This document shows positions 25,128 through 33,266 of a DNA stretch of 64,000 nt, piece after piece. Within the stretch, counting starts at the first letter, position 1. The number at the start of each line of letters is the position of its first letter. The DNA lies in assembly GCF_012726205.1 (NCBI RefSeq), contig NZ_JAASAE010000007.1:197895-261894 (forward strand), given 5' to 3'. The position numbers and the translations under genes were made by a program. This stretch comes from Rhodococcus sp. HNM0569 (lineage in GTDB: Bacteria > Actinomycetota > Actinomycetes > Mycobacteriales > Mycobacteriaceae). A model generated the notes under the pieces. The model was not told where the DNA came from. It saw only the letters and a program-made list of their open reading frames with translations, and did no database searches.

Positions 25128-25943
25128 ATGAGCGTGAGTATCGAAACCCGCGACGCGTGCGTCGACTTTCCCATCTTCGACGCCAAGTCGCGGTCGCTGA
25201 AGAAGGCCTTCCTCGGCAAGGCCGGGGGGTCGATCTCCCGCAACTCGTCCGACGTCGTCGTCGTCGAGGCGCTGCGCGACATCACGATGTCGCTCAAGGA
25301 AGGCGACCGCATCGGCCTCGTCGGCCACAACGGCGCGGGCAAGTCGACGCTGCTGCGGCTGCTGTCGGGAATCTACGAACCCACCCGCGGCACGGCGACC
25401 ATCCGTGGCCGCGTCGCGCCCGTGTTCGACCTCGGCGTGGGGATGGACCCGGAGATCTCCGGCTACGAGAACATCATCATCCGCGGCCTGTTCCTCGGTC
25501 AGACGCGCAAGCAGATGCTCGCGAAGATGGACGAGATCGCCGAGTTCACCGAGCTCGGCGACTACCTCGACATGCCGCTGCGCACCTACTCGACCGGCAT
25601 GCGGGTGCGCGTCGCGATGGGCGTGGTCACGAGCATCGACCCGGAGATCCTGCTGCTCGACGAGGGCATCGGCGCGGTCGACGCAGAGTTCATGAAGAAG
25701 GCTCGCACCCGTTTGCAGGCGCTCGTCGAACGGTCCGGCATCCTCGTGTTCGCGTCGCACTCCAACGAGTTCCTCGCGCAACTGTGCGAGAGCGCCATGT
25801 GGATCGATCACGGACAGATCCGGATGACCGGTGGCATCGAAGAGGTCGTCGGTGCGTACGAAGGCAAGGACGCCGCCAAGCAGGTCGCGCGCACCATCGC
25901 CGACATGAAGCGCGAGGACGCGCGGCAGGACGGCGCCGCGTGA
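25128..25943 (+). CDS. wzt: galactan ABC exporter ATPase (Wzt)
   Basis: A 271-residue nucleotide-binding subunit. Walker A GHNGAGKST is at about 66-74, the ABC signature is YSTGMRVRVAMG (as in Wzt/TagH-type exporters rather than LSGGQ), and Walker B is ILLLDEGIGAVD. There is no C-terminal carbohydrate-binding domain, as in other actinobacterial galactan exporters. It partners with the Wzm permease to export undecaprenyl/decaprenyl-linked galactan. Its TGA overlaps the glfT1 GTG start (25940), so the two are translationally coupled. Confidence 0.92.
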   Translation: MSVSIETRDACVDFPIFDAKSRSLKKAFLGKAGGSISRNSSDVVVVEALRDITMSLKEGDRIGLVGHNGAGKSTLLRLLSGIYEPTRGTATIRGRVAPVFDLGVGMDPEISGYENIIIRGLFLGQTRKQMLAKMDEIAEFTELGDYLDMPLRTYSTGMRVRVAMGVVTSIDPEILLLDEGIGAVDAEFMKKARTRLQALVERSGILVFASHSNEFLAQLCESAMWIDHGQIRMTGGIEEVVGAYEGKDAAKQVARTIADMKREDARQDGAA

Positions 25944-26881
25944 GCGACGGCGCCGCACGGGACGGGGCTGTGAACGACGGGGCAGGCACGATCGTCGGCG
26001 TCGTCGTCACCCACAAGCGCCGCGAACTGCTCGCGGAGTCGCTGAAGGTCCTCGCGACACAGTCCCGCCCGCTCGACCATCTCGTGGTCGTCGACAACGG
26101 CGACGAGGACGCGGTGCGTGCACTCGTCGACGGCGCGGACGTGCCTGCCACTTATCTCGGTTCCAAGCACAATCTCGGCGGCGCAGGCGGTTTCGCGCTC
26201 GGCATCCTGTACGCGCTGTCGCTCGGCGCAGACTGGGTGTGGCTCGCCGACGACGACGGTCGCCCCGAGGGACCCGACGTGCTCGCGACCCTCCTGGCGT
26301 GTGCGCGCGAGCACCGGCTCGCCGAGGTGTCCCCGGTCGTCGCGGACATCGCCGATCCGGACCGGCTCGCGTTCCCGCTGCGCCGCGGCGTCGTGTGGCG
26401 GCGCCTGCGGTCCGAACTGTTCACCGACGCCGACGATCCGAACGAGAACCTGTTGCCGGGCATCGCGTCGCTGTTCAACGGCGCGCTGTTCCGTGCGTCG
26501 ACGATCGACGCGGTGGGAGTGCCGGACCTGCGGCTGTTCGTGCGCGGCGACGAGGTGGAGGTGCACCGCAGGCTCGTGCGCTCGGGGCTGCCGTTCGGCA
26601 CGTGCCTCACGACGGCGTACCTGCATCCCGACGGCGCCGACGAGTTCAAGCCGATCCTCGGCGGCCGCATGCACACGCAGTACCCGGACAACGACACCAA
26701 ACGGTTCTTCACCTACCGCAACCGCGGCTACCTGCTGTCGCAGCCCGGCCTGCGCAGGCTGCTGCCCCAGGAATGGGTGCGCTTCGGCTGGTACTTCCTC
26801 GTGACCCGCCGCGACCCGAAGGGCCTGCTCGAGTGGGTCCGCCTGCGGCGGCTCGGTCGACGCGAGCGCTTCGAACGCTAG
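25940..26881 (+). CDS. glfT1: galactofuranosyltransferase GlfT1
   Basis: A 313-residue GT-A glycosyltransferase that adds the first two galactofuranose residues to the decaprenyl-PP-GlcNAc-rhamnose linker. Visible are TIVGVVVTHKRRELL, HNLGGAGGFALGI, the metal-binding LADDDGR, SLFNGALFR, LFVRGDEVEVHRR and a conserved YRNRGYLLS. The GTG at 25940 overlaps the wzt stop; a GTG at 25970 is a shorter alternative nearer the length of the M. tuberculosis protein (304 residues). A cytoplasmic enzyme working at the membrane before Wzm/Wzt export. Confidence 0.92.
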   Translation: MSDGAARDGAVNDGAGTIVGVVVTHKRRELLAESLKVLATQSRPLDHLVVVDNGDEDAVRALVDGADVPATYLGSKHNLGGAGGFALGILYALSLGADWVWLADDDGRPEGPDVLATLLACAREHRLAEVSPVVADIADPDRLAFPLRRGVVWRRLRSELFTDADDPNENLLPGIASLFNGALFRASTIDAVGVPDLRLFVRGDEVEVHRRLVRSGLPFGTCLTTAYLHPDGADEFKPILGGRMHTQYPDNDTKRFFTYRNRGYLLSQPGLRRLLPQEWVRFGWYFLVTRRDPKGLLEWVRLRRLGRRERFER

Positions 26882-26900
26882 TCGGGCCCACCCGAGCAGT

Positions 26901-27776
26901 TCACTCCGGCGAACCGTCCGCCTCCACCGGCAGCCACAGTTCCGCCTCCGCGTGCCCTTCGTCGACGAACGTCGTCCGCAGCATCTCCGGGCCCGGGCGT
27001 GTGCGCCACGGGTTCGACGGAAACCAGTCGCCGTACGCGTCGCGCCACATGTTCTGCATCGCCTCGGGGTACCGCCCGGACGTGGTGAAGACGACCCAGG
27101 TCCCCGCGGGCACCTCGAGGGTGTCCAAGCCCTCCGGCGCGGACGCCCAGGTGGCGGCCGCATGCCAGTAGTCCAGTTCGGTGCCCTCCGCCCGGGAGTC
27201 GTCGACGGCGTCGGTGACGGCCACCGCACCGTGCGGTTCCTGGTCCGACAACGACGACACCACGGCCCTGACCTCCGGGTCCAGGCTTCGCTCGAACTCC
27301 ACGATCGCGTCGTTCGGGCCGACATGCACCAACGGCACCCTGGTCTTGCGACCGACGATCGAGAAGCCCTCCTTGCGGACGATCCGGTACTGCATGCTCG
27401 TGCTCCCTTCGACGACCAACTGGAAGGAGATGCGCGGCTGGGACACCAAGCGGGTGTCCTCGCGTCGGGCCTGCCCCGCGGTGACACCGTGCACCGACCT
27501 GAACGCCCTGTTGAACGCCTCGGTGGACCCGTAGCCGTGCCGCACCGCGACGTCGAGCAGGCTCATGTCTCCGTCGACGACATCGCGCGCGGCCAGCGTG
27601 AGCCGCCGTCGTCGCACGTACACCGAGATCGGCATGCCTGCCAGCGACGCGAACATCCGGCGAAAATGGTGTTCGGACGTGCCCGACACCCGATATGCCC
27701 TGCTCAGGTCCGGCTCTTCACCGCGGGCCAGCGCTGCCTCGAGCACATCGATCGCGTCGTTCAACCGCTCCAGCAC
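26901..27776 (-). CDS. AraC-family regulator with GyrI-like effector domain
   Basis: A 291-residue protein. Residues 1-110 contain two AraC helix-turn-helix motifs (DLSRAYRVSGTSEHHFRRMF and DVAVRHGYGSTEAFNRAFR); residues 125-291 are a GyrI-like small-molecule-binding domain (YRIVRKEGFSIVGRKTRV..., ending with PVEADGSPE). This AraC + GyrI order is that of Rob/SoxS-like multidrug and stress regulators. The GTG at 27776 has GGGAGGAG 6 bases upstream. It sits 103 bases downstream of the histidine kinase gene on the same strand and converges with glfT1; target genes are not evident. Confidence 0.9.
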   Translation of the reverse strand: MLERLNDAIDVLEAALARGEEPDLSRAYRVSGTSEHHFRRMFASLAGMPISVYVRRRRLTLAARDVVDGDMSLLDVAVRHGYGSTEAFNRAFRSVHGVTAGQARREDTRLVSQPRISFQLVVEGSTSMQYRIVRKEGFSIVGRKTRVPLVHVGPNDAIVEFERSLDPEVRAVVSSLSDQEPHGAVAVTDAVDDSRAEGTELDYWHAAATWASAPEGLDTLEVPAGTWVVFTTSGRYPEAMQNMWRDAYGDWFPSNPWRTRPGPEMLRTTFVDEGHAEAELWLPVEADGSPE

Positions 27777-27879
27777 GGGCGACTCCTCCCTTTCCGACGT
27801 CGTCCATGCTTCCCGTCCGGAGACGCTGCCGCCCGACACTTCCGGTGCCGAACCGGTCGGCCGCCCGCGGCGAGAGCCC

Positions 27880-28968
27880 CTACGACGCCCGCCGGGTGAG
27901 CGGCGGCAGTCGGACGGTGACGCACAGCCCGCCCTCCGCCCGTGGACCGAGTGACAGCGTTCCCTCGTGTGCTTCGGTGATGCTCTTGGCAATCGCCAAA
28001 CCGAGCCCGGCGCCCACGTGATCGCTGCGGACCCGTTCGGTGCCGCGCTGGAACGGCTCGGTGAGGGTGGCGACCACGTGGGGATCGAGCCGATCGCCGG
28101 TGTTCTCGATTCTGAGCACGGCCCCCACCGAGTCCATGGAGGTTCCGATCCGGACGGTGCCGTCGGGCACGTTGTGGACGATCGCGTTGTGCACGAGGTT
28201 CGTCGTCAACTGCAGCAGGAGCGCGTGCGAACCGAGGACCGGGGTGACGTCCCCGACGGTGTCGACGGCGACGCCGTGTTTCGCAGCGAGTGGAAACAGG
28301 GTTTCGACGGCCTCTTCCGCGACGAGCGACAAATCGACTTCCTCGCGGGCGAAGGATTGCCGGTCGACGCGGCCGAGAAGGAGCAACGCTTCCGTCAGAT
28401 CGATTGCGCGAGCATTGACGGCGCGCAGCCTTTCGTCGAGCTCGCTGTCTTCCCGGTTCGGATCGTTGCGGCCGACGTCGAGCAGTGCCTGGGTGATCGC
28501 GAGTGGGGTACGAAGTTCGTGTGAGGCGTTGGCGGCGAAGCGTTGCTGCTCGACGACATGCGCTTCGAGGCGCGCGAGCATGGCGTCGAACGCATCGGCC
28601 AGCTCGCGGAACTCGTCCTGGCGCCCGTCCAATTCGATGCGGTGTGACAGCGACCCTCGTGCCGCCGCGCGGGTGGCATCGGTGATGCGACTCATCGGCG
28701 CGAGCACCCGCCCGGCGAGAAGCCACCCTCCTGCGAGACCGAAGACCAGCAGGAACACGATTGCGCCCGCCGCGAGCGGCGCGAACTCACGAAGCAACTC
28801 GGGCCCCGACGGCGCGATGACCACCTTGCCCGCGTCCTGCGCCCGCTCCCGGTAGTCGCCCAGGAACACCGCGAAGGCCCCGAGCAGTACGGTGCCCGCC
28901 AGCAGGAGAAAGCCTGCGTAACTGAAGGTGAGTTTGAGCCGAACGCTCAACCCAGGTCTTCTATCCAC
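27880..28968 (-). CDS. sensor histidine kinase (VanS/PrrB-like)
   Basis: A 362-residue membrane kinase. Two membrane segments (about 13-36 and 64-86) flank a short external loop; a HAMP domain follows (LAPMSRITDATRAAARG). The phospho-accepting His150 is in NASHELRTPLA; the ATPase domain has an N-box NLVHNAIVHN and G-boxes in ENTGDRLD and GAGLGLAIAKS. It overlaps the response regulator gene by 8 bases and must pair with it. The short sensor loop suggests detection of a membrane or envelope signal. The opposite gene is a VanY-like carboxypeptidase, suggesting a wall-stress role. Confidence 0.92.
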   Translation of the reverse strand: MDRRPGLSVRLKLTFSYAGFLLLAGTVLLGAFAVFLGDYRERAQDAGKVVIAPSGPELLREFAPLAAGAIVFLLVFGLAGGWLLAGRVLAPMSRITDATRAAARGSLSHRIELDGRQDEFRELADAFDAMLARLEAHVVEQQRFAANASHELRTPLAITQALLDVGRNDPNREDSELDERLRAVNARAIDLTEALLLLGRVDRQSFAREEVDLSLVAEEAVETLFPLAAKHGVAVDTVGDVTPVLGSHALLLQLTTNLVHNAIVHNVPDGTVRIGTSMDSVGAVLRIENTGDRLDPHVVATLTEPFQRGTERVRSDHVGAGLGLAIAKSITEAHEGTLSLGPRAEGGLCVTVRLPPLTRRAS

Positions 28969-29638
28969 TCTCGGCTACCTCGGTGTCGATGCGATAACCG
29001 ACGCCGGGAACCGTCGCGATCAACCACGGTTCGCCGAGCCGTTTACGCAACGCGGACACCGTGATCCGTACGGCATTCGTGAACGGATCCGCGTTCTCGT
29101 CCCAGGCCCGCTCGAGGATCTCTTCGGAGCTGATGACACCGCCTTCTGCGGCCAGCAGCACCTCGAGCACCGCGAACTGCTTTCGGGTGAGCGCAACGTA
29201 CCGGCCGTCCCGGTAGACCTCACGGCGGAACGGATCGAGCCGCACGCCGGCGAGTTCCCTGATCGGGGGCCTGTTGTGAGCCCGTCTGCGGTCCAGCGCT
29301 CTCAATCGGAGCACTAGTTCCTGCAGCTCGAACGGCTTGGTGAGGTAGTCGTCCGCGCCGAGCTCGAAGCCGGAGGTCTTGTCGTCGAGCCGGTCGGCCG
29401 CCGTGAGCATCAGGATCGGCATTCCGCTTCCCGACGCGACGATGTGTTCGGCGACCTGGTCGCCGGAAGGCCCGGGAATGTCGCGGTCCAGCACCGCGAT
29501 GTCGTACGCGTTGACGCTCAGCATCTCCAATGCGGTGTCGCCGTCGCCTGCGATGTCCGCGGCGATCGCGGCGAGGCGTAGTCCGTCGCGGACCGCCTCG
29601 GCCATGTACGGCTCGTCCTCGACGACCAACACTCGCAT
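28961..29638 (-). CDS. OmpR-family response regulator
   Basis: A 225-residue regulator: receiver domain 1-120 with acidic pocket EDE (7-9), phospho-acceptor Asp51 in AVLDRDIPG, and K in YLTKPFE; then a winged-helix DNA-binding domain (PFRREVYRDG..., VRITVSALRKRLG, ATVPGVGYRI). LDRDIPG in place of LDLxLPG is common in the VanR-like/CutR group. ATG at 29638 is used; an ATG three codons earlier is possible. It is divergent from the vanY-like gene with 87 bases between, which probably holds its operators. Confidence 0.92.
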   Translation of the reverse strand: MRVLVVEDEPYMAEAVRDGLRLAAIAADIAGDGDTALEMLSVNAYDIAVLDRDIPGPSGDQVAEHIVASGSGMPILMLTAADRLDDKTSGFELGADDYLTKPFELQELVLRLRALDRRRAHNRPPIRELAGVRLDPFRREVYRDGRYVALTRKQFAVLEVLLAAEGGVISSEEILERAWDENADPFTNAVRITVSALRKRLGEPWLIATVPGVGYRIDTEVAESG

Positions 29639-29725
29639 GCCCTCCATCGTAGGAGCGAAGGGATATCGCCTGCGTATGGAAAAGTGCTTACACCCTCGCA
29701 ACAGCACGCTGCCTTGACTGGCGGC

Positions 29726-30313
29726 ATGAACAGAACCGCAACACGGGGGACGGTCCGCACAGCTTCCCGAGCCGCCGCGCTCGGCCTGGCCGTCGTCGTC
29801 GGGCTCGTCGCGATCCAGGCCTGTCGATCGGTACCGTTGCCTGCTCCGTACAGCGACGCCGAGCACGGTGCCGACGGGGACCTCCCGGTCGGCGTGACGG
29901 TCTTCGACGACGAATACGCCGGGGTGGGCAATCTGGACCCCGAGCTGATCGGGGCGTTGCGTGACGCAGCGGACGCCGCCGCCGAGCAGGGCATCGAGTT
30001 CCACGTCAACAGCGGGTGGCGGTCCCCGGAGTATCAGGATCAGCTCCTCCGCGAAGCGGTAGCCGAGTACGGGTCGAATGCCGCAGCTGCCCGCTGGGTC
30101 GCCACCCCCGAGACGTCTGCTCATGTGTCGGGCGACGCGGTCGACATCGGACCTGCCGACGCCGCGGCGTGGCTCGCCCGGCACGGGGCAGGGCACGGCC
30201 TGTGCCAGATCTACACCAACGAGCCGTGGCACTTCGAGCTGCGCCCCGACGCCGTCGGCTACCGCTGCCCCCACATGTACGCCGACCCCACCCGGGACCC
30301 ACGTATGCAGTGA
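29726..30313 (+). CDS. D-alanyl-D-alanine carboxypeptidase, VanY/M15B type
   Basis: A 195-residue zinc peptidase. An N-terminal hydrophobic segment (residues 17-33) serves as a signal or anchor and ends in IQAC, a weak lipobox. Zinc ligands are His133 and Asp140 in SAHVSGDAVD and His169 in EPWHFEL, with the substrate Arg in NSGWRSPEYQ. The family trims the terminal D-Ala of peptidoglycan stems. Divergence from a VanRS-like pair suggests induction by that system. No vanH, vanA or vanX is nearby, so acquired glycopeptide resistance is not indicated. Confidence 0.9.
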   Translation: MNRTATRGTVRTASRAAALGLAVVVGLVAIQACRSVPLPAPYSDAEHGADGDLPVGVTVFDDEYAGVGNLDPELIGALRDAADAAAEQGIEFHVNSGWRSPEYQDQLLREAVAEYGSNAAAARWVATPETSAHVSGDAVDIGPADAAAWLARHGAGHGLCQIYTNEPWHFELRPDAVGYRCPHMYADPTRDPRMQ

Positions 30314-30321
30314 CCAGGCCA

Positions 30322-30356
30322 CCCGAGGTGAACGTAGCGCGCTCGGTTCACTCGGG
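30322..30356. terminator. hairpin terminator between convergent genes
   Basis: CCCGAG(G)TGAAC (30322-30333) and GTTCACTCGGG (30346-30356) form an 11-bp stem with one bulged G and a 12-base loop. It follows the vanY-like stop by 8 bases and overlaps the stop codon of the convergent membrane protein gene at 30348. Confidence 0.65.
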
Positions 30357-31607
30357 CACGGGCCGTCGGCGCACGAGGTGCAGGGCGAGCGCACACACGA
30401 CCAGCAGGGCGCCGACCGCGACCCACTGCCACCAGCCGGACTGGTGGGGCACGAACGCCCACTGCGGTGATTCGCCGTTCCAGGCCGTCCACCCGAACGT
30501 GTTGCCGACGGCGGCCGCGGTCGCGAACGGGACCGCGAGCGCGGTGGTCAGCGTGGTGGGCGCGGTGGGCAGTACCGAGGCGATCGCGTAGGCGGCAGCG
30601 GCGGGGAACACGATCATCGCGACGATCGCCTGCACATTGTCGAGCGGAGGCTCACGCAGCAGGCCCGCCGCCGCGCACAGGACCACCACGGCGAACGCGG
30701 CCCGCGAGTTCGGCCGAGCGTATCCGGCCCACGCACCGACACCGACTCCGGCGATCGGAACGAGCAACCACCACAACGAGTTCGGTGTCCAGCTACCGAG
30801 CACGGACCTCGCGGCGAGGAGAGCGACCGCGAGCACGACGACCGCCCCGACCCGCCCGGGTACCCACACCGCCACGGCGGCGACGGCCGCGGCGAGCACA
30901 TAGCCCAGCCACTGCGACGGCAACGGCTCGGCGAGGAGACCGGACGCGCCCGTGACGGCCTCGACGAACCACACGTAGAGCCCGAGAGCGACCAGCGGCG
31001 CGGCGATTCCGATGATCGCGGCCCGGCCGTCGACGGTGCCCGATCGTGCGGCGTCGACGGCGAACTCGCGTCTGTTCGCCGCAGTCGCGAGCGCCGCCAC
31101 CGCGAGCAGCGCCCAGATCAGCAACCACCACGACGGTTCGAGTGCGCTCGCCTCATCGAGATAATCGGCGTACCGACGCGGTACCGGAAAGTCTGCAGCC
31201 CACGACACGAGCGGTGCGCACAGGACGCCGATCAGCACACCGGCGACCAGGTGCGCCTGATCCGCCCGGACGGCGGGTCCGGTCGCGAGCCGCGCGAGGG
31301 CACCCAGCACCAGACCGGCACCGACGATGCTCAGCACGAACGTCGCAGTGCCGGAGAGTGGGAGCGCAGCGACGACGAGCGCGGCCGCCCCGCACAGCCC
31401 GACACCGACCGTCGGACGTGTCCGGGTGAGCACGAGCGCGCACGTGAAACCGAGGACCGCCGCGAAGACCCCGCCTGCGGTGCTGCTCGTCAGGTGGTCG
31501 AACCACGCGGAGTCGAGCGACGCGCCTCTCGCCTCGCCCGGGTCCGCGGCCGCGCTGCCCGCGGCGATCCCGCCCGCCACCAGCGCCGCACCGGCCGTCC
31601 GTCTCAC
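30348..31607 (-). CDS. large hydrophobic membrane protein of unknown function
   Basis: From the GTG at 31607 the product is 419 residues with about ten or eleven membrane segments and very little soluble sequence. Short conserved-looking loops are SAWFDHLTSSTAG, SWAADFPVPRRYADYLDEAS and NTFGWTAWNGESPQW. I do not recognise a family; overall it resembles uncharacterised actinobacterial polytopic proteins. The start is uncertain because the frame stays open upstream and no clear ribosome site is present. It converges with vanY and lies behind the alpha/beta hydrolase gene, 104 bases downstream on the same strand. Confidence 0.6.
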   Translation of the reverse strand: MRRTAGAALVAGGIAAGSAAADPGEARGASLDSAWFDHLTSSTAGGVFAAVLGFTCALVLTRTRPTVGVGLCGAAALVVAALPLSGTATFVLSIVGAGLVLGALARLATGPAVRADQAHLVAGVLIGVLCAPLVSWAADFPVPRRYADYLDEASALEPSWWLLIWALLAVAALATAANRREFAVDAARSGTVDGRAAIIGIAAPLVALGLYVWFVEAVTGASGLLAEPLPSQWLGYVLAAAVAAVAVWVPGRVGAVVVLAVALLAARSVLGSWTPNSLWWLLVPIAGVGVGAWAGYARPNSRAAFAVVVLCAAAGLLREPPLDNVQAIVAMIVFPAAAAYAIASVLPTAPTTLTTALAVPFATAAAVGNTFGWTAWNGESPQWAFVPHQSGWWQWVAVGALLVVCALALHLVRRRPVPE

Positions 31608-31711
31608 CCGTCCGCCACCCCGATCTCCCCTTCTCCACCCCGCACCAGGCGCGGCGTGGTTGCGTGAGGATATCCATTCCGGACGGAACTTCCGGCGCGC
31701 GACGCGCCGGG

Positions 31712-32557
31712 TCACCGCCCCGCAGGGGCATCCTGACGCACGAATTCGCCGAGGATGCGGGCGAGTTCGTCGGGCTGGTCCTCCGGCACGAGGGTGGCGG
31801 AGTCGGCGACCGTCACCAGACGGCCCTGCGGTAGCAGTTCGGCGAGCCGGCGGCCGTGATCGGCCGGCATCATGCGGTCGTCCTCGGCCCACACCACGAG
31901 GGCGGGCCGGTCGAATGTGCCGAGCGCGGAACCCCATTCGAGCAGTGTCTCCCGGTCCGGGGCGCCGGTTGCGAAGGTCGCGAGGTCGTGACGGATCGCG
32001 GAGTCGTGAAGAGCGGGGGTGAACCACGAGTCGAGTACGTCCTCGGGGATCCTGTTGTTACTCATCGCTCCCCACGCCTTGGGGTGATGCCGGAACAGCG
32101 ACGTCCGCAGCATCTGGGTCTGCAACCACGCGCCGCCCGGGACACGCATGAGCGCCGCAGCAGGCCGCGCGGGGCCCGGCGGGAAGTTGTCGAACGCCTC
32201 GCACGCCACGAAGACCATGCGGCCGATACGCTGCGCGCGATCGAAGGCGACGACGAATTGCGGTCCGCCCCAGTCGTTCATCACGAGTGTCACGTCGTGC
32301 AGATCGAGGGCGTCGAGGAAGTCGGCGAGGATGTGCGCCTGCCCGCCCTGGGACAGGTCGGTGCCGGGGCGCATCGCCGTGTGGTGTGCGCCGAGGGGCA
32401 GTGTCGGCAGCACGCAGCGCATCCCGGTCAGCAATGGAACGACCTTGCGCCACTGAAGATGATTCATCGGGAAGCCGTGCGTGAACACGAGCACCGGGCC
32501 GTCGCCGCCCGTGTCGACGTAGTCGATCGGTCCCGCGGCCAGTTCGACGGTGGGCAT
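31712..32557 (-). CDS. alpha/beta hydrolase with haloalkane-dehalogenase-type Asp elbow
   Basis: A 281-residue alpha/beta hydrolase. The oxyanion segment is THGFPMNHLQW and the nucleophile elbow reads VMNDWGGPQ with Asp95, as in haloalkane dehalogenases and epoxide hydrolases. The acid region is VWAEDDRMMP. Where the catalytic His of the G-H-x3-E-D-x-P motif is expected, the sequence is DSATLVPEDQPDE, with Thr at about 255. Loss of the base would leave it unable to complete normal ester-intermediate hydrolysis, so its activity is in doubt. It is divergent from a TetR regulator with a palindromic site between them. Confidence 0.82.
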   Translation of the reverse strand: MPTVELAAGPIDYVDTGGDGPVLVFTHGFPMNHLQWRKVVPLLTGMRCVLPTLPLGAHHTAMRPGTDLSQGGQAHILADFLDALDLHDVTLVMNDWGGPQFVVAFDRAQRIGRMVFVACEAFDNFPPGPARPAAALMRVPGGAWLQTQMLRTSLFRHHPKAWGAMSNNRIPEDVLDSWFTPALHDSAIRHDLATFATGAPDRETLLEWGSALGTFDRPALVVWAEDDRMMPADHGRRLAELLPQGRLVTVADSATLVPEDQPDELARILGEFVRQDAPAGR

Positions 32558-32581
32558 TCGGGTACCTCCAGGATCGTGCGG

Positions 32582-32599
32582 TTTGAACGATCACTCAAA
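32582..32599. promoter_or_regulatory. TetR operator candidate
   Basis: An 18-bp interrupted palindrome, TTTGA (32582-32586), central GATC (32589-32592) and TCAAA (32595-32599), lies between the divergent hydrolase (start 32557) and TetR gene (start 32642). Size and symmetry fit a TetR-family dimer site controlling both genes. Confidence 0.65.
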
Positions 32600-32641
32600 T
32601 CAGGCTTACCATGACGACGGGTGCGAGCGGAAGGGGTTACG

Positions 32642-33262
32642 GTGAATTCGAACGGCGGCGGGGAATCCAACGGCAGCGGCGAATCCAACGGCACGGGCAC
32701 GCGCGAGCGCATCCTCACGGCGGCCGCCGCGCTGTTCCGCCGGCAGGGCTACACCGGAACCGGTCTGAAGCAGATCGCCGCCGAATCCCGCGCCCGCGTC
32801 GGCTCGATCTATCACTTCTTCGACGGCAAGGACGCACTCACCGAGGAGGTCGTCCGCACCGGCGGCGCCGCATACGGCGCGATGGTGCTGGCACTGCTCG
32901 ACGGCGGCCCGGACGATCCGGTCGACGCGCTCGGCGCCGCGTTCGAGCAGGCGGCCGTCGACATCGCCCTCACCGACTACGCCGACGCGTGCCCCATCGC
33001 GACCGTGGCGCTCGAGGTCGCCAGCACCAACGAGCCGCTGCGGCAGGCCACGGCGGATGTATTCGCGTCGTGGCTCGACGTCCTGGCGGCGTGGTGCCGT
33101 GTGGTCGTCGACGACCCGGACAGTGCACGTGATCTCGCGACGGCGGTGGTGTGCGCGCTCGAAGGCGCGTTCGTGCTCGCCCGCGCGATGCGCGATCCCG
33201 AACCGATCCTCGCGGCAGGGCGATCCGTCACGCTCCTCGCAGCCGCGATGCGTGACGGGTGA
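32642..33262 (+). CDS. TetR/AcrR-family regulator (YxaF/LmrA-like)
   Basis: A 206-residue regulator. After a low-complexity leader with two SNGxGE-type repeats (NSNGGGESNGSGESNGTG), the helix-turn-helix covers ERILTAAAALFRRQGYTGTG...SRARVGSIYHFFDGKDAL. The C-terminal part with DYADACPIATVALEVAST is typical of the LmrA/YxaF subgroup. The GTG at 32642 is preferred because AAGGGG precedes it by about 6 bases; a GTG at 32621 is possible. It is divergent from the alpha/beta hydrolase and probably represses it and itself through the palindrome between them. Confidence 0.88.
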   Translation: MNSNGGGESNGSGESNGTGTRERILTAAAALFRRQGYTGTGLKQIAAESRARVGSIYHFFDGKDALTEEVVRTGGAAYGAMVLALLDGGPDDPVDALGAAFEQAAVDIALTDYADACPIATVALEVASTNEPLRQATADVFASWLDVLAAWCRVVVDDPDSARDLATAVVCALEGAFVLARAMRDPEPILAAGRSVTLLAAAMRDG

Positions 33263-33266
33263 ACGC

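Noticed and set aside
24246..25943. Wzm/Wzt as an O-antigen exporter.
   Set aside because: Gene neighbours glfT1 and bpa and the sequence of the permease ends match the galactan exporter of mycolic-acid bacteria.
28961..30313. An acquired vancomycin-resistance cluster.
   Set aside because: Only regulator, kinase and a VanY-type peptidase are present; vanH, vanA and vanX are missing, and composition matches the surroundings.
32648..32702. Tandem repeat in the TetR gene start as a phase-variation repeat.
   Set aside because: There are only two imperfect SNGxGE-type units and the unit length keeps the frame; it is a low-complexity leader.
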